A DNA stretch of 58,175 bases from Gnetum montanum. Its lineage: Eukaryota > Streptophyta > Gnetopsida > Gnetales > Gnetaceae. The notes beneath the pieces were generated by a model. The model had not been told where the DNA came from. It saw only the letters and a program-made list of their open reading frames with translations, and did no database searches. The stretch covers positions 278,488-336,662 of the forward strand of contig MNCI01006555.1 of NCBI GenBank assembly GCA_015680685.1. The letters are read 5' to 3'. A program made the translations under genes and the position numbers. Shown in pieces: positions 35,813-46,900 of this stretch. Numbering within the stretch: the stretch's first letter is position 1; each line of letters starts with the position of its first letter.

Positions 35813-36119
35813 TGCTTCACTTGCAAATGCTATCAACTGCTATGCTAAATATTTTCTCTTGCTCTTAGCATGACCGCGCTACAGTCTGGATGTGGGCTAT
35901 GTGCTCTAGCAAAGAAAATGACAAGTTTACTAGGGGTAAACCCTTATTTATAGTCGACACAGTGAAAAGAACTTGCCATTTTTGCACCTCAAATAATGTG
36001 GGATGCCCCGTATAGTGTATCACTATTGTGTCATAATCCCCCTATAGCGTAGCATCATTATTTGCAAATGGGTAGGCCCAACCGAAAATTTCATCCCACC
36101 TTAAATTAGCAACTTACCT
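35813..36119. other. X upstream region of the antisense gene
   Basis: Holds the antisense TATA box and leader. On the plus strand no coding reading is seen. A TAGCGTAGCATCATT piece near 36045 belongs to the GCTACGCT motif family. Confidence 0.45.
35941..35954 (-). promoter_or_regulatory. TATA box of the X antisense gene
   Basis: On the minus strand GACTATAAATAAGGG lies about 130 bp upstream of the exon 1 ATG (35812), with no ATG of the same frame between them as far as I can read. The distance fits a short 5' leader. This suggests the antisense gene has its own promoter, independent of the LTR. Confidence 0.6.
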
Positions 36120-36660
36120 TTGTAAAGCTTACGCATAATGGTCTGCAAAGACCTTAAACTAGTGACCTTTGCAAAGCTTACGCACCTATTAATGGTCCAC
36201 AAAGACCTTAAACTAGTGACATTTTACAAAGCCCACCTATTAATGGTCTGCAAAGACCTTAAACTAGTGACATTTTAAAAATCCCACTTGTTAACAGTCT
36301 ACAAAGACCTTAAACTAGTGACATTTTACAAAGCCTACCTGTTAGTGATCTGCAAAGACCTTAAACTAGTGACCTCTACAAACCCCACCTATTAACCATT
36401 TGCAAAGACCTTAAACTAGCGACCTTAGCTCTCAAGCTCCACCCATTAACAATCTACTAAGACCTTAAACTAGCAACCTCAATTTAAGTTTTGATGTACA
36501 CTGTAGCATGAATATGGTCCGCCATGACCTTAAACTGGCAACTTTAATACCTATTTCGCATTTCAAACTAGATCTCGCAATGTTCCAATCTGCCATGACC
36601 TTAAACTAGCTAAATTATGTGTTCAAACTCATTCACAGTCCGCCAAGACCTTAAACTGAT
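36120..36660 (+). repeat. X border array 2: GGTCTGCAAAGACC + TTAAACTAGTGAC
   Basis: About ten units spaced 45-65 bp. Core is GGTCTGCAAAGACC (5-bp stem, GCAA loop) followed by TTAAACTAGTGAC. Later units change to GGTCCGCCATGACC and AGACC/GGCAAC variants. Placed before RT and just upstream of the antisense gene's promoter. Confidence 0.88.
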
Positions 36661-36671
36661 AACTTGCAAAC

Positions 36672-38400
36672 TTGGCTGAATGGTTAACAATTATTTCATG
36701 TTCCATTGTTGCTTTACAAATATTTATTATTATGCGCCATAGCTACAAACAGGTATCACTTGACTTGGCTTTCTCTTATTGTGGTAGGTTGAACAAAATG
36801 GCCATGCAATGTGATCTACATTCGCCTCTAACCCTGACAGGTCCTCATGGAAAGCTTGCAAGAAATTTAAACCTAGAGTCGATAGACTGGGAATCATCCA
36901 CTGATAACACCGTAGCATCCTTGGAAACATTTCTAGATTGGCCCAAACATCTGGTCCAAGCCTTATACTTAGAGGCTGGGGATGTGACTTAGGACCCTCT
37001 CATTTAAGTACTAGTAAATACATCCACAAGGGAAGTAAAGACACTAAAACTTAGCTCCCTCCTTAATCAAAAAATGCAAGAGGATGTATCTAAAGTCCTC
37101 CAAGATAACATCAAAGTGTTCGGGTGGTCCTATAATGACATGTTGGGCTTAGATCCATGGTTAATACAACATAACATTGTCTTGGATCCACTTATCAAAC
37201 CAGTTAAGCAAAGGGCTCAAAAAATCAAACCAAAAATCGCACTAGTTGTACATGATGAAATCACTAAGCTATATCAAGCAGGCTTCATTTGTACAGTCGA
37301 TTACTCAGAATGGGTATCAAACATCATTGTAGTCTCTAAGAAAATGGGAGGTATACGAATCTATATAGACTTCTGAGATCTAAGCAAAGCAACGATTAAA
37401 GATGACTTCATGTTGCCGAGTATCGACCAACTTATTGATAGTACGGCTGCTCATGATTTATTATCCTTTATGGATAGGTTCTCGAGTTACAATCAAATTC
37501 TCATCAATCCAGAGCATCAGTTGACAACTACGTTCATGATCCCTTGGGAAAATTTTTATTACATTATGATGCCCTTTGGTCTAAAGAATGCCAGAGCAAC
37601 CTATTAATGAGCCATGACTTACATATTCAATGACTACATCCTAGAGACACTAAATGATTATGTGGATGACATAGTAGTCAAGTCTAAGACAATTACTAAT
37701 CACCCCACTGATCTAGATGTAGTCCTTAAGCATTGTCACAGGCATGACTTACGTCTCAACCCAAAGAAATGTGTGTTTGAAGTTAAAATCAAGCGCATGC
37801 TAGGGTTTGTATTATCGGAGGCTAGAATATGAGTGGACCCTAAAAAAGTTAAGGTCATCGTTAACCTAGCACCTCCTACCAATCTTAAAGAATTTTGCGG
37901 GTTGCAAGGTAGAATACAGTTCATTAGAAGGTTTATAGCAAAGTTGACCGACAAGTTACACCCCATGCAACACTTACTAAAGAAGGGGGTTAACTTCAAG
38001 TGGACAACACAGTGTCAACAAGCCTTCAATGACTTGAAAAAAGAGCTTTTACACCTCCCAACTATTTACCCACCACAGAGGAATAAGCCTTTCTATATCT
38101 ACCTTGCGACTTCAGACACATCTATTGTAGCATTGTTATGCTAGAAAAGAGAGGACGACTCTGAAATCCCAGTCTATTACTTCAGCCATGCATTAATACC
38201 ATATGAAGTGAAATACAATGAAGTGGAAAAGAATTTTCTTACTTTTGTATTTACGCTAAAAAAGTGAAAACACTACCTGTTCCATAGCTAGGTGAACATT
38301 ATATGCAAAAGCAACGTACTTCAGGCTATCACAAAAAACTTATATGAAAGTACTAGCATAGCCTGATGGAAAGCTATAATGGTAGAATTCGATTTACACT
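36672..38400 (+). pseudogene. X reverse transcriptase and first RNase H
   Basis: Pre-RT segment SPLTLTGPHGKLARNL and FLDWPKHLVQALYLEAGD, then KVLQDNIKVFGWSYNDMLGL. RT blocks: HDEITKLYQAGFICTVDYSE, IIVVSKKMGGIRIYIDF, SIDQLIDSTAAHDLLSFMDR, MMPFGLKNARATY, catalytic NDYVDDIVVKSK (YVDD near 37660), and RLNPKKCVFEVK. The connection NLAPPTNLKEFCGLQGRIQF leads to RNase H: FYIYLATSDTSIVALLC, then VYYFSHALIPYEVKYNEVEK and FTLKK, HYLFHS. Stops at 37376, 37606, 37831, 38142 and later. Copies RNA into DNA in intact relatives. Confidence 0.88.
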
Positions 38401-38990
38401 ATGTAACCCAATTATCAACGAAAGGACAAGCCATAGCTATGCAGCTTACCACCTCACCTATTGATGATCGAGCAACCATAGAACCCAAATTCCCTGACGA
38501 ACATGTTAGCAGCATCAACCCTATGCCATTACACTTCGAGGCCACTTTACATTTCGACAACACCTCAACCACACGAGGTAGTAGTGCTACCACCATCATT
38601 ACATTCCCCTTGAGGGACATTCAACCTTTTGCTTACCATTTCATGCTCCTTTGCACAAATAATGTAGCTCAGTATGAAGGACTTCTTAGAGGCCTCTTAG
38701 TAGCCCAGTAATTAAAAATTCAATGTTTGGCAGTTTGAGGCGATTCTCAACTTTTTTTCAACCAAATCACTGAATTCTATGCCTGTAAAGCTTCACACTT
38801 TCAGCCTTATTGTGATTTGGCCAAAAACTTATTGAAACAATTCGCAATGACAAATATCCAACATGTTCCATGCAATGAAAACACTATAGCTGATGCCTTG
38901 GCCATTCTAGCGTTAAATGTGTTGTCACACCTGTTTGAAACTTTTCCTGTTTCGATAACAGAATGCACAGACCCTATCACCCAAGTAGTA
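38401..38990 (+). pseudogene. X second (archaeal-like) RNase H
   Basis: Reads LHFEATLHFDNTSTTRGSSA, then FMLLCTNNVAQYEGLLRGLL and, after a stop, GDSQLFFNQIT, HFQPYCDLAKNLLKQFAM and HVPCNENTIADALAILAL. This is the extra RNase H typical of the plant Tat lineage (FDGAS, NNxAEYEAL, GDSxLVxxQ, RxxNxxADALA). The first catalytic Asp remains, and the Gly-Ala after it is Asn-Thr. It supports assigning X to Tat. Confidence 0.82.
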
Positions 38991-40267
38991 CACATCACCT
39001 CCGTAAGTGCTACCGACGTCCAAGATTTGTATGCTAATGTTAAGGCTTACCTACAACATGGTGAACCCTCACATGGCTTGACATCTACCCAAAAGGATGC
39101 AATCGAAAAGCAAGCACTACAATATGTCCTTGTAGGAGATAATACCTTATGTAAACACTCCTTTTATGGGATATTGTTAACTTGCATTGGTGGGGAAGAG
39201 GCACAAAAAATCGTTAATGAGGTCCATGAAGGACTATGTGGAGGACACATAGCTCCCAAGGCCATGGGAACTAAAATCAGACATCTAGGTTATTACTGGC
39301 CTTGCATGGAATGAGATTGCTTTGCTAGAGTCAGGACATGTGATACATGCCAACGTCACGCCAACCTTATACACGTTTCACCTACTGAGTTGCACCCTAC
39401 ACAGATCACATGGTCATTCCAATGATGGGGACTAGATATCATAGGACCTATAACACCTAAGTCTTCTATAGGACATAGCTTCATCATTACTGCCACCAAG
39501 TACTTTACAAAGTGAGCAGAGGCTATCCCCCTTAGGAAAACTACATCTCAACAAGTTTCCCACTTCATCTTAGACAACATTGTAACAAGGTTTGGTCTTC
39601 CCATGACTATTGTGATAGACAATGGATCACAATTTAGTAGTGTGGAGACCAAAACCTTTTGTAGCAATCTTGGCATTAAGCAATCCTTCTCATCGCCATA
39701 TTACCTTCAGGCTAACGTTCAAGTAGAGGCAACAAACAAGACCATCACCAACTTGCTTAAAATAATGCTTAGCAATAGCAAGAGGCAATGGAACAAGCAA
39801 ATCCTCTATGTGTTGTGGGCCTATTGTACGATGTGCAGGATGACTACATGTAAGACTCCCTATAGCCTAGTTTACAGATCTGAAGCAGTGTTACCTCTTG
39901 AATTGTAGGTACCATCATTGCGGATGATCCTTTCAAGCGTCGTGAACAAAACCTAGAACAACAAGTCAAGGATCATTGACCTCGACTCCCTGGAGGAAGA
40001 GCGTGCAGAAACACCGGGCCATATTGAATGGTATCAAGACAAGCAGCAGCAAAAGCATCATGCAAACCTACATCAATGGCCAATCAAAAAGGGCGACCTA
40101 GTTCTCAAAGCTACCCGTGAACATGTAGATAAGTTTTTGGCAAACTGCAAGGTCCATTCATAGTTACAAAAGCATATGAGAATGGAGCCTTCAAACTAGC
40201 AAACATGGATGGCAGAGAGTTTGCAAATCCTGTGAACCACTTGTACCTGAAGCCATACTACATCTAA
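38991..40267 (+). pseudogene. X integrase
   Basis: Zinc-binding domain VHEGLCGGHIAPKAMGTKI, YYWPCM, then RTCDTCQRHA. Core: WGLDIIGPITPKS (first Asp; preceded by TGA at 39424), TIVIDNGSQFSS (second Asp), YLQANVQVEATNKT (Glu; the Gly before Gln is Val). C-terminal region: LLKIMLSNSKRQWNKQILYV, TPYSLVYRSEAVLPLEL, KKGDLVLKATREHVDKFLAN. After a small frameshift near 40150 it ends FANPVNHLYLKPYYI with TAA at 40265-40267. No chromodomain. Confidence 0.87.
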
Positions 40268-40284
40268 TGCAGAAGCAAGATAAG

Positions 40285-40682
40285 CATCCATAGTCCGCTA
40301 TGACTATAAACTGGCATCCATAGTTCACTAAGACTATAAACTAGCAGAAATAATCCGCTACGACTATAAACTGGCACAAATAGTCTGCCATGACTATAAA
40401 CTGGCATAGATAGTCCGCCATGACTACAAACTAGCATAGAACATCTGCTATGATGTTAAACTGGCACAGATGGTCCACTATGACCTTAAACTGGCCCATC
40501 CACCATATGCTATGATGATAAAGTAGCACAGCTATCTACTAAGACCTTAAACTAGCACAATGGTCTGCTAGGACCTTAAACTAGCACAGCGGTCTTCTAG
40601 GACCTTAAACTAGCACATTGTGGTCTGCTGGGACCTTAAACCAGTATATCTAATGGTCTACCAAGACCTTAAACTAGGTTCA
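40285..40682 (+). repeat. X border array 3: AGTCCGCTATGACT + ATAAACTGGCA
   Basis: About thirteen units of 28-40 bp. Early units have AGTC/GACT arms (AGTCCGCTATGACTATAAAC). Later ones have GGTC/GACC arms (GGTCTGCTAGGACC, then TTAAACTAGCAC). It starts about 20 bp after the integrase stop. Confidence 0.88.
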
Positions 40683-42058
40683 TGTCACAATGTTCTTAAC
40701 TCGCATCCACGACCATTCAAACAAGCGAGCATGCACAATGCTGACGTGGGGTAGGGTGTTGTAGTTCCAGAACGCAGTTCATGATGACAATAAAATATCC
40801 TTTAGAATGTATATGATTCCACTACCCCTGGCATCTTGCTGATCCTCTGGAGATGTTGTCTGACATCTTGCTGACCTTCCAGAGCTACCACTACCATAGC
40901 TTGTCACCCTAGTAGTAGCTTCTGTTGTTAGCACCTGCTACTGGAGTTTTAGCACTATTGTGGCCTAGCCATAAGGTCACTATTCTCTAGCCCCTACCAT
41001 CATCCAAGCTCAATACACATTTAGTTGTTAGGCCTCTCCACTTATAGTTGAACTACATGATGTTTTCCTTGGGCAGGGACTCTTGAGCACTCACATCGTC
41101 GCAACTCCTAGCCCCCTCGGTGCTGGCCCCTTCAACCTACTGCTGCTAGAACTATTGTAGGCCTTTCTGCTTTAGACATCACATGACTCAGCAATAGTGC
41201 CTATCACTTCAGTGATGTCTAAAGCAAGTATGACCTTTGCCAAACTGCATTTCATGGTTACATTTCTCTGGTTTGCTTTCTATTGCACTTGCAGGATCTG
41301 GGCTGAGATGGTGTCAGTCAGAGATGCGTTTCACCAGGAGGACAGGACACCACATCATTCCGAGGTGATCACTTTGACTAGCTTAGCTACTTGGGAGTGC
41401 ACATCCTTCCCTTCCTCTTAACCTCCATCATCTCATTTCTCACACTCGCAATTTCCCTTTTCACATCTCTTTTACAAGCTTTCACGACGCATGTAAAGCC
41501 CTCCCATATGCTCAACCGCAAAGTCCATGACGTGCATAATGTAACTCGCCACATGGGAAGCATTTGTAGGTAGGTCAAAACCCCATATGGATGTAACACA
41601 ACTCATCCTAGGGAGGAAACACCTGTCCTACAACAACAAGGTTTTTTGCAAGTGAACATGGCTAAATAGCAAAAGAAAAGTGCAAAAGTGAAAAACAAAA
41701 AAAGAACGTGTGCCCAAAATAAATGGCACACTAGCTATTTCATAGTGATCCTCTCCAAGAATTTTGATGAGAGGTCAGAAGCCAGCAAAAGAAAGATGTT
41801 CACGCATGCTAATTCCCTCACAAGCACTCCAACGAGGGACTACGCTACATTTCATCTTTCTTTTTCCTAAACCTGTTCCCTCAAATCCTTCTTTTCCTCC
41901 TTTTTCCTACACAACTATCCTGTTACTCCCAATCATAGCAAAGTGACATCTAAGAAACCACCAAAGAGCGCTGTTGGTGACTTATCCTTCATGGTGTTTC
42001 GTATTCTTTGTCGACATCTATCGGGTGGATCCTCCAAACGTCGACAAAGAACGGCTAG
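40683..42058 (+). other. X region between integrase array and 3' LTR
   Basis: No convincing ORF on either strand (the 60-78 aa frames look accidental). It contains hairpin repeats near 41520-41613, an inverted pair around CGTCGACAAAGAACGG and CTTTGTCGACATC near 42005-42050, and the polypurine-like end AAAGAACGGCTAG (42046-42058). Confidence 0.5.
41520..41613 (+). repeat. TAACACAACT-loop hairpins of X
   Basis: GGATG-TAACACAACT-CATCC at 41589-41608, with outer CCC/GGG pairing. A weaker relative, CCATGACGTG...TAACTCGCCACATGG, is at about 41527-41557. Same loop as the three hairpins of Y at 54597-54716. Confidence 0.65.
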
Positions 42059-43935
42059 TGAAAAAACCATAAATTTCAGGACCCTCATGCTTCAATAGGG
42101 TCTTGGAATTTAGGCAAGGACTTCCACAAGTGTAGTGTCATGATAGTTCAGCAGGAAAACATAGGCACTGAGGTTGGACTATCTAGTTTGGCAAGTTTTC
42201 TATCTCCAAAGCTTACAGGCCCGCTGGACTCTCTAGCCTGCCCAATTAGACAATTGACTCGGCTAACAATCTACCCAGAAACTATGCTAGGAGTTGTCAA
42301 AAGTGTTTGGGAGGAGCAAAATAGTTTGGCAAGTTTTCTAGTGAAGACGTCTACTATGCTACGCTACGCTATGTAGCGTAGCAAGCCTTGAAAGATAGCT
42401 ACTCAAGCGTCCAAGTGTGAAGTGACAAAGTGATCACAAAGACAAGTTAGAATTCACTCAATGCAAGGCACTATGCTATATAGTGTAGCATAGCATAGCA
42501 AAGGCAGAGTATAAAGGCCAATCTTGCCAAGTGATCCCAACAAGAAAATGGCACTTTGACAAGATTTCGTCCTCCAAAACTCCCTGTCCAACCTAGCCCT
42601 CAAGCCTCGAGCAAAGTTTCTTGCTAGGAAATGGCGAATTAAATAAGGAAGCATGATACACTAGCTACTACATTGTGCTACATTACATAGTGTAGCATAG
42701 TGTAGCAACAATGCAAAAAATACAGAAGTGTTTCAAACATGAGTTCAGCAAGTCTGAAGGCTCCCCGACACAAAGGACAAAAGTTGCAGTTGTTAGCCTG
42801 ACTAAGCCTCAAACAAATGCTCTTCGGCTTCTACGCAAATTTTACTCAAGACCAATGGCTACGCCATGCTATGCTACGTAGTGTAGCATAGCATAGCAAG
42901 TAGCTACTTATGCTAAGACAATGTACTCAATAGTGTGAGTAATGCAACACTAGCATGGAAGCATCAAGACATCTTCAGGTAACTCTAGAACTTTTTGAAA
43001 GCAATCTTCCTCACTCTGGCATCTCCTTGGTGAAATCAGCAATTTTTCTTCATCTTACATACCCCTGGTCAGCTCCCAAAACATTGTTCCTATGCTTGAC
43101 CCTACTTGTAAGGGCATGGAAGATGTAGTCCTAGAGAATAAGCTCCATTTCTCTTGCGTTGTTAGCACACTGGATCTCGGCACATGCAGTTCTAACAATA
43201 TAGTCACAGCGTAACAAAGTTCACATCCAGCATTACATGGACATGTTAGCACCTTGTGGGGTCTAGGACATGTGGCATCCATACCACCTTTCTTTCCTGC
43301 TCCTGGCCCTATAAATACCCCAACAAACAATGCTCAAAGGATTGGCTTTTTGGCTGGCAAAGTGGGCTTGTTAGCTTCTTTGTTAACTTTTCGGCAAATA
43401 GAGTTAGCTTTTTTGGTGTAGTTGGCTTTTAAGTTGGCTTTCAGAGAGCATAGTGGGCATTTTCTCAAGCATTCTAGTTACCCTTGAGTTATCTAGTTGG
43501 CTCCAAACATCCCTTTGTGAGCTAAGCAATTTGGCATCTTAGCAAACAGAGCAACAAGCAGAAGACCTGTGACTATATTGTTCAGTGTAAGCAATGTCTC
43601 TCCAATGTTGCATAACTTGTTGTACATCTTTTAAACAAGGAAAAGGATCAAATCCATGACCTTTGGGGTGGTGCACTCTCTCACTTAAATTTGTTTTGTT
43701 ATTCACTTACTGTCATCATTGCTTTACATTACTTTCACTATTTTACATTTGTCGATCACTGATTTACTTCACGTGTCTCGCTTCCGGAACAAACATTTAT
43801 GTAAGGTTAAGATACACCAATTAAGTCCCTATCTAATCGACCAAACTATTCAGGGCACCTCGCACGGATCCAGGGTTAAACTATTCACCCAAAAACCTCT
43901 CGGTGTTCTAGCCATTGACATTTTCGGTTGCTACA
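42059..43935 (+). mobile_element. 3' LTR of X
   Basis: Starts TGAAAAAACCATAAATTTCA and ends CGGTTGCTACA. About 1,877 bp. Keeps the TATA box CCCTATAAATACCCC (near 43309-43323). Holds the four GCTACGCT-type hairpins in U3. Open frames 42140-42376, 42454-42654, 43055-43330 and 43719-43988 lie in LTR sequence and are not genes. Confidence 0.92.
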
Positions 43936-43940
43936 AGAAT

Positions 43941-46900
43941 GACTATGTGGAATGCACCTTGCATTGTCTCACCAAAAAAGGAATCTAGGTTGTTTAGACC
44001 TACATTGGCTAACCCTTCAACCTCATGATGCTATAAGAGCACCTCTTCTACACACCTTTGTTCTTCCTCTACTATAACAGTTACATGTCCCTATGATTCC
44101 TCCTCTGCAATAACTTGCACTACCATGTCCCAATGCTTATCTACAACCATAGCATATAAAAAATAGATTAGCACATGACTCCATAACATAGCCATAAGTC
44201 TTAAAACATAGAATAGCTAAAACATAGATAAAACATACTTGTGACTTCCTAATAAGATGTTTTAAGCTTTTTTTAGGTGGCTTGCTCTAACACTAGTGAT
44301 TCTTCCTCTAAGGGCCTCTTAAGCTTGTTCCTAGCTATGCCTTCAACTTCTCTACATAATTGTCAAGCCATTAGGATGCTTGCCAAAATCATGAGGGGCT
44401 CCTTCCTTGTGCTATCAAGAGATTCACACCACTTGCCGCCAAGATCCTTAGTACTGATGGACAATGAGTAATCCATCTCATCTAGTGGGTTTTAGGCCTG
44501 CATGGTTGGATAAATATGCTTTATCTAAGGCCTAGAAAGTTGGTCTGGGTCTTCCATTGCCCATTCCTCAACACCAAGAAAAACCCCCCACAAACCTCTT
44601 TAAATAACATGTAAAGAATGACAAATGCATGTGGCTTATGGTAGAGGTATGATCATGAAGTTTGAGAATCTCCTCCTAAAGCCTAATAGCCAATGAAGCT
44701 ACCTAGTTGAACCTACTACCCTTCATCAAGATCCCCTTAAAATTCCACCACTAGATGATGCTGATTACCTTCTTTTGTAATAATAGCTTAGGAAACACAC
44801 AAGACCTAAACAAAGGATATCATGCCTTTGCCTAAAAGATTCATGAAGCTATCCATGGAAAAACTTAAGTGGCCCTTACTCACACTGAACCACCTCAAAA
44901 CTTCCTCATTATGGCCCACTTCCTTCACAATTCTAGTGGCAACCTTTGCCTCATTAGCTGGAACACCAAACAAGTTACAAAATGTGCCCTCATTGATGGG
45001 TATAATAATCAGCATGCCTCGAAGTATGGTGCTAAAATGATTAGCTTCTTCATTGAAGGAGTCGATGACATTCAACATCTCTATAGTAAGGACAAAAGGG
45101 TTGGATATCATGAACACATTAAGAAAACCCACATGCTCAATGCTTGCTTGGATGTATCTAAATGTCTATCTCCTCAACCACTCCTGTTCTTATATCACCT
45201 CATAAAATTTTAGGATGAGGGCATCCTCATGATGTCTTGAAACTAATAAGGCAACATCAGTAGAGGCAAAAGGTCCTGCAAGGTAACAAAAAATGTTTAA
45301 CATCAACATAGGCATATCTAACAACTAGTTAAAACAATAGAATTCTTAAAACCTTAGTAACCATAAAGCATTGCACATTACAACCCTTGTGTTTACCTTT
45401 CTTCTTCTTGCTTTTTGTGGCTTGTGTAGAGGTCCCAGTTGCAAAGGTCTAATCCTTGGTATCCATCCACCAATTGTGTATCTTCTTATTGGCCATGTAC
45501 TTCTTATAGATAGGGTTGAAATATTTAGTGTATCTATCAAAGTACCATCTCAACTATTTCCTTGGTAAATACATCTAAAGTAATTTGAGCCACCACGAAG
45601 GTTTAATCATTGGTGATCAAGCCTTGATCATTGATCCTATACCTACAAGAAGTTCATAGAATTGACAAGTTGGAAAAGGTAACTAAACCAACAAAGCCAA
45701 AAACATAAAAACCATGCTTACCCCTATAGATGGTATACAGTATTAAGCAAGTTTTAAAATAACATGTGCACTCTCTGCAATACCTTCAAAGTATTGTCAG
45801 CATTATACTGATGGTACTCTAGCATAGGCCAAATCTTTGCAAGGTAGCATGTGTGGACAATGTCTACTACTTCCCCTACTACCTAAGGTAATGAATCATC
45901 AATGATGAACTTGGTGATTAGACTAGATGCCCAAAGCATCAGTGTCTCCACTATGACCCCAACCACATCCATAGACAAGTGTGATCATAACATCACACTA
46001 AAGTTCCGCATGATGTAGGTAAGGAATTCCCTTGTCCCTAGTAAAAACCACAAAGAGCCCCTCTCTAAGATCATATTAAGAAAAGGGATGTTTTCCTTGG
46101 GGTAGCTGATGAAACATAACATGCCCACTAACTTAACCACGATGAGTATGAGTTTTAGCAAGGCCCTATATGGGGAAACAAAAATATCATAACCATTTAG
46201 GATTCCTTGGCAAGTTTGCAAAACATCATAGTTAGGGCTAAAAGTAGCTCGTATAAGAAGCTCTAGGTTGTTCATTCAAATTTGTTCAAGAATTTAACAA
46301 CAACATTGTTACAACCCTTGTAGCCATTATGCCTTATAGCCAAAGACCATGCCTTAGTCCAAAACCATGTTGACATAAAAATAGCCTTAAAACTTAGAAA
46401 ATAACTATAGAAAAAAGCTTACTAAAAATAGTAAAATATTTTTATTTCTCATAAAACCAATCTTAGAGAATAGTTAACATCTTTAGAGCATGGGCTGTTG
46501 ACAAGAAAAATTTCTAAGCATGTCCACACTACCCATCCCCAAGGGGTACATTGTTACAACCAAGAAAAACTTGTACGCATGCAATTATATAGGAAAATTT
46601 GTCAAAAATTAACCGTAGATTCAAATTTAGTGATTCCACTGGCATTGGAATATTGAAATCATGAGCTACACATCCATGACTAGACACTTTGAAAATTTTC
46701 ATAGGATTTGATAGAAAATAGAGCAACCTGAGCAATAACATGATCGTTAATAAAAGAGCCCTAAATCACGCGATTGTAGTAAAAAGTTCATAAAAAATAG
46801 TTTTAACTCCAATTTCAATGATTCCATCACAGAAAGAATCTTGAAATCTTGAAATTTCCAACCATAACGAACATAGATAAAAAATTACAACCATTTTAAC

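Larger units (their letters stand above)
24695..43935 (+). mobile_element. Tat-type gypsy element X, complete but inactive
   Basis: 19.2 kb with both LTRs (24695-26541 and 42059-43935), a primer site, gag, protease, the antisense gene interval, RT, two RNases H, integrase, hairpin repeats and a weak polypurine tract. The LTRs differ mainly by C/T and G/A changes and look closer to each other than the LTRs of Y do, consistent with X being the youngest layer. Inserted in the acidic exon of the Y antisense gene. Confidence 0.92.

Noticed and set aside
36120-36660. CRISPR array
   Set aside because: Units are degenerate, spacing is irregular, spacers are not unique, and the context is a plant retrotransposon.
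41197-41946. Cluster of short ORFs between X integrase and 3' LTR
   Set aside because: Overlapping frames on both strands without motifs; the region has hairpin repeats and is probably non-coding.
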